A stretch of 64,000 nucleotides of DNA from Diploptera punctata (GCA_030220185.1 JASPKZ010010238.1:469501-533500); one strand, 5' to 3'. Positions 40,443 to 50,960 are shown, counted from the first letter of the stretch. Notes: generated by a model not told the origin, from the sequence alone. Program-made: numbers and translations.

Positions 40443-41350
40443 TATTTATTCTGGCAGAGTTAAGGCCATAAGGCCCTCTCTTCCACTCAACCAGCACAAA
40501 TACAAATAAATATTCGACAAATATAGATATACACTGTACTAATTATAAACAGTTAAAGATACAATAAATGTAGCAATGTAAATGTCATGTACAAACAACA
40601 TTTCATAGGGTAATAACAATAATGATACGATAATAATAATAATAATAATAGTAATAATAATAATAATAATAATAATATAAATATGATACATTATACGGGA
40701 AACACCAATTAATATATATATATCTTACACTGGATAATAATGAAGTCGAGTTTAGAGCAAATATAAATTTAGATTTCTTTTAAAAGATGTCAATGTCCGG
40801 CAGCCCCTTATTTCTTGTGGTAGGGAATTCCAGTTGCGAGAAGTGGAGATGGTATATGACATGGAGTGATGTGATGTCCTATGTTGCGGTATATTAAGTA
40901 AGAGACTATGTTGTGATCTTGTGTTTAAGTTATGGTTTGAGGATAGATACTGGAAACGGGATGATAAATAATTGGGAATCGAGGTATGTAGGATCTTAAA
41001 TAGGAGAATTAGACAGTGCGATTTTCTTCTCTCTTTTAGATGTAGCCATGACATTCGTGGAATAATGGAGAAATGTGATCGTATTTTCGAACATTAAATA
41101 TGAATCTGATACACATATTATGGACACGCTGCAGTTTGTCCGACAACCCGTCACTTATGTCAGTTAGTAAAACGTCACAGTAGTCAAAATGCGGCATCAC
41201 TAAAGTTTGGATTAAAATTCTTTTAAGAGTTGTAGGAAGAAAATGTTTAAGTCGCTTATTTTTACTTTAGTTTTTGTATTACTATAGATCCTCCTAACAA
41301 TATAATCCATTTATCACAGATATTCACATTTCTCATGGCCGTCCATAACA
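40381..41350 (-). mobile_element. CR1L (CR1/L2-type) LINE 3' part
   Basis: Minus strand from 41300: KHFLPTTLKRILIQTLVMPH, FDYCDVLLTDISDGLSDKLQ, RVHNMCIRFIFNVRKYDHIS (blocks after the RT palm in CR1/L2-type LINEs). Frame 41054-40752 follows: MSWLHLKERRKSHCLILLFK, ILHTSIPNYLSSRFQYLSS, STSRNWNSLPQEIRGCRTLT, SFKRNLNLYLL and stop. 3' UTR ends GGCCTTAACTCTGCCAGAAT, AAATAAAGTA and an ATT repeat (40387-40439). The frame is open for 100 codons. An AAT-type run also lies at 40632-40678. Confidence 0.8.
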
Positions 41351-41364
41351 ATTGTCGAGGTACA

Positions 41365-41830
41365 CTTATGTTCTACCCGTTATATTATATGGATGCGAAA
41401 CATGAACCCTTACTTTAAGGGAGGAAAGGAGGTTAAGAGTATTTGAGAATCAAGTTCTTAGAAACAAAATTGGACCAAAGAGTGGTGAACAGAAAGTTAA
41501 ATGGAAAAGACTATATAACAGTGAACTACATGGTCTTTAATAGGAAGATACAATAAGAACAGTTAAGTCTCGTAGACTGCGATGGGCAGGACATTTGTCA
41601 GGAATGGGGAATGAAAGACGTGCATGGAAGCTTCTTGTAGGAAAACCAGAAGGAAAATTCTTAATTGGTAGAACTAGAATGAGATGGGAGAACAAAATTA
41701 ACTATGATTTGAGGGAAGTAGATTATACAGTGAATGATTGGGAAATTATTAGCTTAGGATAGGGATGTATGGAGAGATTTATGCCCATGCGGCCGTGTAC
41801 TTACGGGTTGATGCCAGTTAGGTTGTTAGT
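41365..41830 (+). mobile_element. RTE-C LINE 3' fragment
   Basis: Reads VLPVILYGCETX then LTLREERRLRVFENQVL, RSGEQKVKWKRL, after a shift KSRRLRWAGHLSGMGNERRA, WKLLVGKPEGKFLIGRTRMR, WENKINYDLREVDYTVND, DVWRDLCPCGRVLTG. End GCCAGTTAGGTTGTTAGTTT replaces the GTAA repeat with a GTTA-like one. Confidence 0.8.
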
Positions 41831-42603
41831 TTATAGAGTTTAATGAAATGATAGCATTTGCGAGCTCAATATTGAAGTGTTTTTTCTCATAATATGAAGT
41901 TATATTTACTGTTATTTAACCCTTAAATTCATAGTATCCTTTTGGATACATCAGTTGGTTAGTTAATTTAATATTTCAAATAAATCAGAAGAAAACGAAC
42001 AAAATGAAACCACTTAAATGTATGTATAATTATACAATATACCTAATAATAACAGTTATACAAGTTTCCATTTTCACTACGGTCCGCCACAATCAAATAA
42101 CTAAGAGAAGAAATTTGTGTTTTGCCAATTTAAGGGTTAAATCAGTAATTTGAAGAGTAATCAGGAATTTGATTGAATGAAAATTTCGAAGATGTTGGCA
42201 TAAAAGTGAAATAATAAAGTGACAATTCTCTTAAACTTGTTAATGAAAACTGACAACGTAAGTCCGAACGTTTGCTAGCAATATCGAGAAGCGAACGACC
42301 AACATGAAGCTAATATCGGAACCTTTTCTCCGCACGTAACGATGACTGGAAATACCGATAATCCTCTTAGGCATTGTTCCACCTCCAGCACTATTCCAGA
42401 AACCAATATGTTAGGAGATTTTAAAGTAAGCTTCGATCCTATTCTTCTCTCTATTAGAATGTCCATCCCATACCAAACCACCTAGACGACAAATAGTTTT
42501 CTGCGTAGAAGTAATTCATTCCCTATTTCCTCAGGATATGGGAATATACCCCTAATCGATAGCTACAATATCTTCTAATATCATGAATATTTTGCTTAAA
42601 ATT
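41831..42603. other. No gene seen
   Basis: About 770 bp. A minus-strand open frame of 68 codons (42481-42275) has no recognised motif and no conserved copy. No repeat identified. Confidence 0.4.
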
Positions 42604-42613
42604 TAAAATAAAA

Positions 42614-42662
<49 letters not shown>

Positions 42663-42849
42663 TATTTATTCTGGCAGAGTTAAGGCCATAAGGCCCTCTC
42701 TTCCACTCAACCAGCACAAATACAAATAAATATTCGACAAATATAGATATACACTATACTAATTATAAACAGTTAAAGATACAATAAATGTAGCAATGTA
42801 AATGTCATGTACAAACAACATTTTATAGGGTAATAACAATAATGATACG

Positions 42850-42896
<47 letters not shown>

Positions 42897-42926
42897 TAAA
42901 TATGATACATTATACGGGAAACACCA

Positions 42927-42984
<58 letters not shown>

Positions 42985-43192
42985 TACACTGGATAATAAT
43001 GAAGTCGAGTTTAGAGCAAATATAAATTTAGATTTCTTTTAAAAGATGCCAATGTCCGGCAGCCCCTTATTTCTTGTGGTAGGGAATTCCAGTTGCGAGA
43101 AGTGGAGATGGTATATGACATGGAGTGATGTGATGTCCTATGTTGCGGTATATTAAGTAAGAGACTATGTTGTGATCTTGTGTTTAAGTTAT
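42604..43192 (-). mobile_element. CR1L 3' part, second copy
   Basis: Near-identical to 40381-40935: same ATT tail, CTGGCAGAGTTAAGGCCATA, AATATTCGACAAATATAGAT, and the start of the C-terminal codons (RNWNSLPQEIRGCRTLAS complement). Cut at 43192, well inside the coding end. Differences are mainly microsatellite lengths: a TA run of ~50 bp (42930-42981) where the first copy has ~9, and shifts in the AAT runs. Confidence 0.85.
42930..42981. repeat. (TA)n microsatellite inside CR1L
   Basis: About 26 TA units within the CR1L 3' UTR. The copy at 40.72 kb has only TATATATATA there, so the run grew after the copies separated. Confidence 0.95.
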
Positions 43193-43415
43193 CATTCGAA
43201 TTTTAAATGTACGTAAGAACACTGTGTTAATTCTCCGTTGAAGCAAACAAAAAATGTATTCTTGTGGCGGAAAATTATTTAAGAAAATTCGTTTGTATTT
43301 CAAAACCTTCTGTACTTACAACTTGTCAATGAATATTTCACCACGATCATCTTACAAAATTTCGCATTTCACCATTGCAAAGTATGCGCATATCAACAAT
43401 GGCAAACAAACCTTT
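43193..43415. other. No gene seen
   Basis: Short spacer with a 60-codon open frame (43254-43436) of no recognised content. Confidence 0.4.
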
Positions 43416-43425
43416 CATTACTTCA

Positions 43426-43765
43426 TCCATCCATAGTAATTCTGCCCGAAGGCAAGGTCCTTCTCTGCAATCATAGCATTTTCATACTATGCTTTGCAGC
43501 TTTACTAGGGAATTGCAGGTGAGGTAGCTTCCCGTTGCTTTCCACACCGGTGAAGGATCATGACTATGATAATGATACGGGTGATGATAATGATGGCCAT
43601 GTGATTTCGGGGATCATTTGGGCCTTAAGGGTTTCCTGAAATTTGTCTTACAGGTGAGGAAAACCCCGATAAAAACCTCACCCAGGTAAACTGCCCCGAC
43701 CGGGATCGAACCCGGGCCCGCTGCGTGACAAGGCAGCACGCTACCTCGAGACCACAGCGGTGGAC
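43426..43765 (-). mobile_element. S3 SINE, tail type 1, 10-bp perfect TSD
   Basis: CATTACTTCA at 43416-43425 and 43766-43775. Minus strand: TCCACCGCTGTGGTCTCGAG, box A GAGGTAGCGTGC, box B GGGTTCGATCC, body CTGGGTGAGGTTTTTATCGG, tail CACCGGTGTGGAAAGCAACG, GCTGCAAAGCATAGTATGAA, CTTGCCTTCGGGCAGAATTA, ACTATGGATGGATG. Head and tail are both intact; probably the best S3 type 1 copy here. Confidence 0.9.
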
Positions 43766-43796
43766 CATTACTTCAAGATATACTATTTTATTTGGA

Positions 43797-44000
43797 TATC
43801 TAACTAATTCACTGGCAGTATCGATCTAGTAGGTTCATGGTCGCACGGATATAAGCTCCCTCCATATATCCCTATCCTAAGCTAATGTTTTCCAATCATC
43901 CCCTGCATAATCTACTCCTCCTTAAATCATGATTAATTGTATTCTCCCACATCGTTCTTGGTCTATCAACTGGGCGTTTTCCATATGGTTTTCCTGCAGA
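43797..44000 (-). mobile_element. RTE-C LINE 3' fragment, short
   Basis: GTTA repeat complement at 43799-43806, then minus codons EPTRSILPVN-type end, RDVWREL, DYAGDDWKTLA, NDVGEYN and MRKTIWKTPS with shifts. It ends abruptly at CCTGCAG (44000), where a segment duplicated from 38.8 kb begins. Confidence 0.7.
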
Positions 44001-44349
44001 AAATAATGTGTTTGAAATTATAAATGTGTGTCTCTCGGAAACCTTGCGTGATGGAGAGAAACCGATATCTTATTTGAATTCAGGAGAAAACGTACTATCA
44101 GAATCACATATTTTTCTTTCTGAGACAAAAAAAAAGTTTCTTTTTTTTGTTGATCAGTGTTATCGTGAATTAAATTGTATAAATGATTGTAAAAATATTT
44201 TTTCTTAAAGGAGAAGGAGGTAAAATGATGAGAATGCAAAATAAACTAGATATAATAAATGCGATAAAAAAGAAAGGAAAAAGACTACACTGGTATTGGA
44301 TACCAACAGAGGGAAGAACAAAGGGACGACCGAGAAAGATTTGGATGCA
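44001..44349 (+). repeat. Segmental duplicate of 38794-39139
   Basis: Runs from AATAATGTGTTTGAAATTAT through the MITE-2 right end (TTGATCAGTGTTATCGTG) and on into RTE-J-like sequence to GATTTGGATGCA. Differences from the source are few (an extra run of A, CGTACT for AATACT, one extra G in GACCGAGAAAG). Because it carries sequence outside the TIR, it is a DNA duplication rather than a second transposition. Confidence 0.8.
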
Positions 44350-44444
44350 AACCTAGCTTTGAAAAATATATTAAAAAAATTACAATTACTTTTTAAAACT
44401 ATTTTATATATTTTTTTATTCAGGATTGTTTCTGTTATTTACAC

Positions 44445-44893
44445 AGGTATCCTCAACCAAAATACATATTTTGTTTTTCTTCCACACTTCCAGATCTTGT
44501 GTGTCTGCTTCTGTCATATTTCTCTTCTTCATGTTGTCTTGAATTCCCTTTATCCACATTGGCTTTGGTCTACCACGTTTCCCTTTTCCAGGAGGTATCC
44601 ATTTCCATACTTCTTAGTTTGTTTATGTGTCCCTTCTTCTCATTATATGTCCATACAATCTTAGTTGGACTTTATCAATCTCTTGTAAATTATCCTCCTC
44701 TACATTCATAATTTCTCTAATTGTGTTATTTTTTATTTTGTCTAATTTTTATATTCTTGCCGATCTTCTTAAAAATCCGTTTCTGTGACTAATCATTTAT
44801 TTTTGTGTTTTTGCTTCAATGTCCATATTTCCACACGATACAATAAAATATTCTTTACAATTGTGTTATATATTAATAATTCAGTCCTCTTGA
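44445..44893 (-). mobile_element. RTE-N LINE fragment
   Basis: Minus strand, with shifts: KTAL.. MDILLYRVEIWTLKQKHKNK (44830-44793), then SRNGFLRRSARI, DKIKNNTIREIMNVEEDN, LQEIDKVQLRLYGHI, MRRRDT, KYGNGYLLEKGNVVDQSQC; the last is the LEKGKRGRPKPMW region. No tail repeat found at 44445. It abuts the left TIR of the MITE-2 copy at 44894. Confidence 0.7.
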
Positions 44894-45829
44894 TAACACT
44901 GGTCAACATGATTTTTGTCTCATGAGTACCAATAGTTGTACTTAATGCAGTTTTTTTATCGTGTTTTCTAATATGTAATCGGAATTTGTCCATCGCCCAC
45001 AGTTTTTTTATTTCAATTTCAATTGATGAATTTAAATGATTATTTTTTAATAAACGTTTTTAGTGCATTTGTCCATTGTAAAATAAAACCAAATGAGCTA
45101 ACTCAGGAGATTTCAGCTATGGAAAAGATATATCAAGGCAAATGGAATCCTAATATGCTGGCCGATTATTGTTGGAACATCAAGAGGGATGCTCCACAGG
45201 AGAAATATGGCAGAAAATCGTCATTTCGTACTTTCTAGGTGAGTCCGAATGTTCGAATATTGTGTAGTTACGAATGTAGAAAATATTATAATATATGAAA
45301 TTATAAATTCCTGTCTCCCGGAAACCTTGTGCGATGGAGAAAAAATACTATCAGAATCACATATTTTATCGGCCCGGTGGACTAGTGGTTATGCTCCTTG
45401 CCTCTGGTCCCGAGGGTCGCGGGTTCAAACCCGGCCGGAGTCGATGGATTTTTTAGGACGGAAAAATCCAAGGAGCAAGTCCTCCGGGAGGGACTTTAAG
45501 CTGTGGGTCCCGAGTATGAAGATTTTCAGGCTCGTAAAAAATCCTTAAGCCTGAATGAAAAGGCCTCTAAGCAAAATTTACGCAATTTTCCCGTCCTAGT
45601 ACTACCTTGGTTTCCTAGATGTCAGTATGAGGCGGAACGCTGACCACGGACCACTCAAAATGATAGCTATACGAAAACAAGTGTAACTAAATTAGTATGG
45701 TTCAAATTCTTCCCTGTAGGGGGAGAGCGCCTAAATCTCTGTAAAGGGAAAACATAGGCTTACAATACAATGTAATCACATATTTTTCTTTCTGAGAAAA
45801 AAAAGTTTATATTTTGTTGGTCAGTGTTA
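44894..45829 (+). mobile_element. MITE-2 copy with the cleanest ORF remnant, holding S2
   Basis: Left TAACACTGGTCAACATGATT, right GTTGGTCAGTGTTA. Frame 45023-45238: LTQEISAMEKIYQGKWNPNM, LADYCWNIKRDAPQEKYGRK, SSFRTF, stop. The upstream part of the frame (FLINVFSAFVHCKIKPNE) is less certain as protein. S2 occupies 45368-45773. It was inserted into RTE-N. Confidence 0.8.
45368..45773 (+). mobile_element. S2 SINE in MITE-2, 13-bp perfect TSD
   Basis: AATCACATATTTT at 45355-45367 and 45774-45786. Head ATCGGCCCGGTGGACTAGTG, box B GGGTTCAAACCCGG; body as in 23.36 kb; 3' end ATAGGCTTACAATACAATGT, a short CAATA-type tail. The open frame 45249-45548 reads through host and SINE and is not a gene. Confidence 0.9.
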
Positions 45830-46639
45830 TATTCCTACCCCATAAAATATAATTATTTTATATTATTTAGTATTTATTTATTTTCCAGGAGCACTATTTT
45901 AAGCCAAGAGATTAGTGTATTAAACATCGGTATTCAGGACCCATTTGTAATTTTAATAATTGCATTAGAAAACTTAAAAAAAGTATTCATTGGATTTGAA
46001 ATTAATTGAATATCGTAACGTGATAGTTTGAATAGAAGAGTCAACAATTCTCTTGAGATAGTTTTACAGTTAACACGCATCTAGATTAGTATGCAGATCC
46101 ATGAATAATTCTAATTACTTTATCCGTGTTAACATCGGAACATGCAATTCTGTCATTAGCGAGACACTGTATGCATTGAGTTTACAAATCAATTCCACCG
46201 CAAACCCGGATTCCCTCTTTTTCTGCAAAAGACAACTTTATTGTCACTCTCAATCAAACATTTGTAATAACGTTACATCAGCATATCTGGGACAACAGAA
46301 TACTATATGTATTGCTATTTTCAGTTCCTATGTGGGTAATTTCATATAATGCAATATTCCTTTCCCTATAAAAAAGTATAGTTGTACGCCTAAGTATTGT
46401 AATTTTAAAACTATCAAAATCACAAAATTGTTCCTTTATTTGAGTATTTAATCGTACAGATTTGCTAAAATCGTCCTGGAAAAACTGGATTTAAACTAGC
46501 GTGAAATATTTTCAAAGTCCTATAGAACAACAGTGCGCATGCGCCAGATATACACACCCATAGCACAGCAAGCATTTTCTTCGCCAACGGATATACCCGT
46601 TCGTAGCAGTGTAAAGGTTAAAAAATATATTAATAATAT
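45830..46639. other. No gene seen
   Basis: About 800 bp, no repeat recognised. Two open frames (45824-46009, 46101-46349) have no motif. CAGTGCGCATGCGCCAG at 46530 is a short palindromic GC patch. Confidence 0.4.
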
Positions 46640-47108
46640 TAATATTATCATACCCATAGCTGATGTCACATCCTAAATATTTAAAGTGGGATACTTGTTC
46701 AATAATTTCATCTCTAATTACTATTTTTGCACTCAGAGTATTTCTTCCACAAAATGCCATTACTTTTGTTTTACCAAACGAGAAAGTAAAATCCAAGCAG
46801 CCGAGATTAAATTTTTAAGAAGAGTAAAAGGCTTCACTAGAATGGACCAGATAAGAAACGAGGGTATCCGTGAAGAACTGCAGATCTACTCCATAAAAGA
46901 AAATATATTTAGCAACAAGATACAGTGGAAAGAACATGTAGAATGAATGGAAGAAGTTAGATTACCAAATAAAATCTTCCATTATTTTCCAAGAGGAAGA
47001 AGAGATGTCGGATGTCCTCGGAAGAGATGGTCTTAGATCTATTAGTGAAGACGGAACAGGCAACTCTTGCCTAAACCAGGAAGTGAAGAAGAAGAAGATA
47101 TTAAAATT
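46640..47108 (+). mobile_element. RTE-F LINE fragment with 5' inversion, GAA tail
   Basis: Right part (46768-47108, plus): SKIQAAEIKFLRRVKGFTRM, DQIRNEGIREELQIYSIKEN, KIQWKEHVE then a stop (GTAGAATGA), EEVRLPNKIFHYFPRGRRDV, then CGGAACAGGCAACTC and GAAGAAGAAGAAG. Left part (46640-46767) is on the minus strand: KTKVMAFCGRNTLSAKIVIR, DEIIEQVSHFKYLGCDISYG, which belongs upstream in the same protein. The two meet near ACCAAAC, as expected for an inversion made during target-primed reverse transcription. Confidence 0.8.
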
Positions 47109-47584
47109 GCCAAACGGTATTAAAAATGGGTGTACACTTACTTATCATTCCCTAAAGTTGATCCAAGCAGCGACAACCCAAAACAGCGATAGAAAAATCA
47201 TAGTAATATACTCTTTGGAGAAAATAGCAGTTAGCATCACAATATTGTCTAACAGTGTCATAATATTGTGATTTGCATATTTAAATAAATACTTCAAAAT
47301 TGTCTAATAATGTAAAAATCGTTTGAAAATGTTTAACATGTTAAATAATGTTAGTAAATACAGAAGAAGAGCTATAGTTTACAACAATATAACTGAAAAA
47401 TCAAGCGCTAGTAGAAGTCCAGTTGAGCCAACCGTCGATTTCTGTGACTTGAGGTACTTTGGAATTTCAAATTCGACCACGATCATGATTGAAAAAAAAT
47501 TGTTCCTTTCTTTAAAAGATAGAAAATTTGGCATCCTCCAGAGAGAAAGAATAATGACTTCTGTCGCGTATTGTGCATAGCATA
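47109..47584. other. No gene seen
   Basis: About 475 bp with one 85-codon frame (47323-47580, MLNNVSKYRRRAIVYNN...). No motif, no copy elsewhere in the window; I do not call it a gene. Confidence 0.4.
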
Positions 47585-48180
47585 TTAGATAGATAGATCA
47601 TCGGTTGATTAATGTCTTTGACATCGTTCGATTCCTAATAACCAATTTTTCGATCCATTCAATCTCCTGGTTGTAGATGTTTCTCTCCTTCATGTATAAA
47701 CATATTCCCTGACTCCAGGAGGTTTTAGGTATTCCTCTGCCTCGTCTTCCCTCAGGTTTCCATTCCAAAACAGATTTTGGTAGCCGATCCTCTTCCATTC
47801 GCTGGACATGTCCGTATACATCTTAATTGTTGAATTTTAATATAATCTAAAATAGTGTCTTCAATCTTCATTTTCTCCCTTATAACTTAGTTCCTAATTT
47901 TTTCTCTTCTTGAAATTCTTGCTAACCTTCGTATAAAATCAATTTCCGTTGCCAAAATATACTTATTTGTTTTTGGTTGTTAATGGCCAAAGTTCTGATC
48001 CATAAGTACTGATGCTGTTAATAATTGTATGATATATGTTCATTTTATTTTTATTACTTATATTTTTATGTCACAATATTACATTGAGGCAAGCAATTGC
48101 AAATTTTCCTCTATTATTTATATTTCTTATTTCCTCTTCACAACATAGCATATTATATTGTGTTAAAAACTTGGATACTA
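47585..48180 (-). mobile_element. RTE-D LINE fragment
   Basis: 3' end TAGATCATCGGTTGATTAAT as in the 10.98 kb copy. Minus codons: MEEDRLPKSVLEWKPEGRRG, IPKTSWSQGICLYMKE, IEWIEKLVIRNRTM; upstream, shifted, KIEDTILDY, ARISRREKI, KTFGH-type and a LQISNKNKMNIYHTIINSIS block complement near 48040; then NRGKFAIACLNVIL (48100), also seen at 59.3 kb. Degraded. Confidence 0.75.
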
Positions 48181-48424
48181 AAAAAAAAGCATTGATGGAA
48201 AAAGAGACTGGCATTAATCCATAATAAATTAAATCTTAAAATTCAAAATTTTTCTCGCACGCAGTATAATTCTATAATTTTAGTTTCACAGCACGAATTC
48301 GCAGGCTATCAAAAACACAGTATGTTAAGTTCTTATCCTATTTAGGATTTTATTAATCATTTGTTGATTCTGTAGGAAACATTTATAGTGTAATATTTTG
48401 AATGACTATTATAATGGCGGATGA
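48181..48424. other. No gene seen
   Basis: Short spacer, AT-rich, unassigned. Confidence 0.4.
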
Positions 48425-48597
48425 ACATATTCATCGAATGGAAGATCACAGGATACCCAAACAAATGTTAAAATATCAACCTGCAGGAAGAAGAAGATCA
48501 CGACATCTACTCAGAAGACTTTTGGATGGTGTTTCTCTTGAGGCCGAAACAGGTCAACAAATGACCTAAATTCGTGAATTTACTATAATGATGATGA
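48425..48597 (+). mobile_element. RTE-A LINE 3' fragment with GAT tail
   Basis: Reads EHIHRMEDHRIPKQMLKYQP, AGRRRSRHLLRRLLDGVSLE, AETGQQMT, stop, AATTCGTGAATTTACTATAA, TGATGATG. Only 173 bp. GATGAAC occurs at both borders (48421 and 48592) and may be a short TSD. Confidence 0.8.
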
Positions 48598-48674
48598 ACT
48601 ATTATTTTTCTAATTTATTATTATTGTTATTACTTTTATTATTATTACATTTATTACTTTTATTACTATTATTA

Positions 48675-49065
48675 GAAAAGAAACCAAGATAAAAATGTGT
48701 AATGTTATGGCGGTTCCCACAATATTGTATGGATGTGAAACTTGGGGCTCCAGTGAAAAGACAGAAGGATAGAATACAGACGGCGGAGATGAGGTTCCTA
48801 AGACAAGTAAAAGGATGTACAAGACTTGATAGAATAAGAAATGAGGATATAAGAGAAGAATTGAAAATACAGCCTTTATTGGATAAAGTCATGAATTACA
48901 GACAGAAATGGATTGATCACATGGATGGAATGAGTAAGGAGAGATATCCATTGTTAGCAAAAAATTATCAAGCAAGAGGAAGACGTGATGTTGGAAGACC
49001 TAGAAGACGTTGGGCTGATGCATTATGAAGTCGGAACGGGCAATTGCCTAATCCCTGGAGTGATG
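48675..49065 (+). mobile_element. RTE-G LINE 3' fragment, open frame, GAT tail
   Basis: Frame 48702-49028 open: VKRQKDRIQTAEMRFLRQVK, GCTRLDRIRNEDIREELKIQ, NYRQKWIDHMDGMSKERYPL, LAKNYQARGRRDVGRPRRRW, ADAL, stop. Upstream codons KKPRXKCVMLWRFPQYC are out of frame with MAVPTILYGCETWGS, so one shift. 3' end CGGAACGGGCAATTGCCTAA then GATGATGATG. Matches 14338-14527 over its full length. Confidence 0.85.
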
Positions 49066-49075
49066 ATGATGGTGA

Positions 49076-49108
49076 TCATTATTATTATTATTATTGTTAT
49101 TATTATTA

Positions 49109-49172
<64 letters not shown>
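49076..49172. repeat. (ATT)n microsatellite
   Basis: About 32 ATT units with GTT variants near the left, starting a few bases after the RTE-G GAT tail. Runs of ATT also lie left of the same LINE (48601-48675). Confidence 0.95.
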
Positions 49173-49174
<2 letters not shown>

Positions 49175-49223
49175 TCTGGATGCTGTATACTTATACGCAT
49201 ACAACTAAAGAGAAAAAATTCTA

Positions 49224-49287
49224 CCTGAACCGGGATTTAAAGTTAAGATCTCCATATTTATGCTCCTGTGTTCAAATCTCGTTCAGG
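49224..49287 (+). other. Degenerate tRNA-like fold
   Basis: CCTGAAC at 49224 pairs perfectly with GTTCAGG at 49281, with a T-arm-like TGTTCAAATCTC just inside. D-arm and anticodon arm are not recognisable. Probably the relic of a tRNA-derived repeat. Confidence 0.3.
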
Positions 49288-50169
49288 TGGATTTTTTTTA
49301 GTTCTATTAATCTTTGCAGGCGAATAGCTCGACTTTGATCATTGATTTCAATATTATGTGAGAATATAATAGACTAATATTACTGTGATATAAGCCTCGC
49401 ATGGATTCCTTTTCTGAGCTAAAATTCATCCAGTCCCCTATGTCTCAAAATTGATTTCAATATTTGTATGCATCTAGGTATAGTAATATGTTTTTTTATG
49501 TTTTCCTTTTCACTTATTTCTGTTAAAACTTTATGAATATTTACATATTCTTTCATAAGCGCTAGTATCCCTGTCTGATAAGGTTTAGATTTAATCTTAT
49601 TAATTTTAATCATATTATACTTTATTTTGCAGATTTGTCTTTTTAGCTCCAAAACCTTTTTTTTTTTTTTTTCTAATCACATTATTGAACATTCCGTCTA
49701 CGACTCATCTCGCTAAAATCCGAAAGTCTCAAAACTAAAAAATCGAGTCGGTTATTATATTTGTGTTGTATTAATATTTTGGGATGGGTTTCTATTTTAT
49801 ACAGCCTTCCATCTTATATTTCAAAGAATTCTAAAAATGTTGCAGAGATAGGAAGAGATTTGTCTAAAAAAAGAAGGCAATTTCTACTACTTTCAAAAAA
49901 ATCCTCTCGAGTCTCCCCTCAGGATTGACCTGACTGAAGACGTCAGAGAAGATTTTAGGTTGGGCTTTGGTTGTGGTCTGACTTAACACAAATATATTGC
50001 TCACCTGTTTGGGCTGGCTACTATATGTCTCCTTCAATTTAGAATTCGTTTGTAGCAAAGCACTGACTGTATCACAAAACCTTTCTCTGCAATAACACTC
50101 TTCGTGTATAAAAAAAAATTTAAATCTGGAGAAATCTAGTAATTGTTAGTCTATTCCACTATCTTATAA
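49288..50169. other. No gene seen
   Basis: About 880 bp. Minus-strand frames 49652-49419 (KRQICKIKYNMIKINKIKSK...) and 50058-49864 have no motif. GGTTGGGCTTTGGTTGTGGT at 49960 might be old Penelope- or LINE-related text, not provable here. Confidence 0.4.
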
Positions 50170-50960
50170 CCTTGCATCCCAACATGGACTCTTTCTTTAA
50201 AGGAGGAGATTACGAGTATTTGAGAATAATGTTCTTAGGAAAAATTATAACAGTTGAATTTGATTATTATAGAAGAAGCCTCCAAAAAACAAGACAGGAT
50301 AAAATAGGAAATTAATTTCTTTAGTGAGAAATGAATGTCACCACATCTGTTAAGAGGATTGAAAATCAAACGCTTAAATGGTATGGTCATGTACAAAGAA
50401 TGGAAAATGAAAGATGGTCAAAAAATATATACCAGTGATCACCCCTGGGAGAAATAAACGTGGCAGACCAAGATGGAAATGGAAAACCTACGTCAGAACT
50501 ATAATGGATGATAGGAATTTGGAAGATGGAGATTGGAATGAAAGAGATAAATGGAAACTGAAGACGGCAAATCTATAAGTGGGGGAAAGCCGAAGAAGAA
50601 GAAGAAGGAAAAATTTGGATTAAAGAGAGATGAACAGAAAGGTGAATGGAGAAGACTACATAGTCTTTATAGGAAGCCAGATATAATATGAACGGTTAAG
50701 CCCCGTAGACCGCGATGGGCAAGACATGTGTTACGAATGAGAATGAAAGATGTGCATGGCAACTTCTTGTAGGAAAAGCAGAGAGAAAACGCCATTTTGG
50801 TAGACCTAGAATGAGGTGGGAGAATAACAACTATGATTTGAGGGAAGTAGATTATACGGGGAATGATTGGTAAACATTGGCTCAAGTTAGGGGTGTATGG
50901 AGAGCTTATGTCCGCGCAGCCGTATTTCGAGTTCAGTAGTGCCTGTGAATTAGTTAGTTA
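50170..50960 (+). mobile_element. RTE-C LINE fragment split by RTE-B
   Basis: Left: LTLREERRLRVFENNVLRKN codons with losses, to 50246. Right from 50616: FGLKRDEQKGEWRRL, LYRKPDII, PRRPRWARHVLRM, RCAWQLLVGKAERKRHFGRP, MRWENNNYDLREVDYTGNDW, VWRAYVRAAVFRVQ; tail GAATTAGTTAGTTAGTTAAC. The guest RTE-B occupies 50247-50605. Confidence 0.85.
50247..50605 (+). mobile_element. RTE-B LINE 3' fragment in RTE-C, 10-bp TSD
   Basis: AGGAAAAATT at 50237-50246 and 50606-50615. Reads TVEFDYYRRSLQKTRQDKI, a shift, EMNVTTSVKRIENQTLKWYG, HVQRMENERWSKNIYQ, stop region, GRNKRGRPRWKWKTYVRTIM, DWNERDKWKLKTANL; then GGGGGAAAGCCGAAGAAGAA. Confidence 0.9.

Noticed and set aside
40381..43192. LTR retrotransposon with two CR1L-like segments as LTRs
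   Set aside because: The repeats are in the same orientation but carry LINE C-terminal codons and an ATT tail; the interior holds an RTE-C fragment, no gag/pol, no TG..CA ends or primer-binding site.
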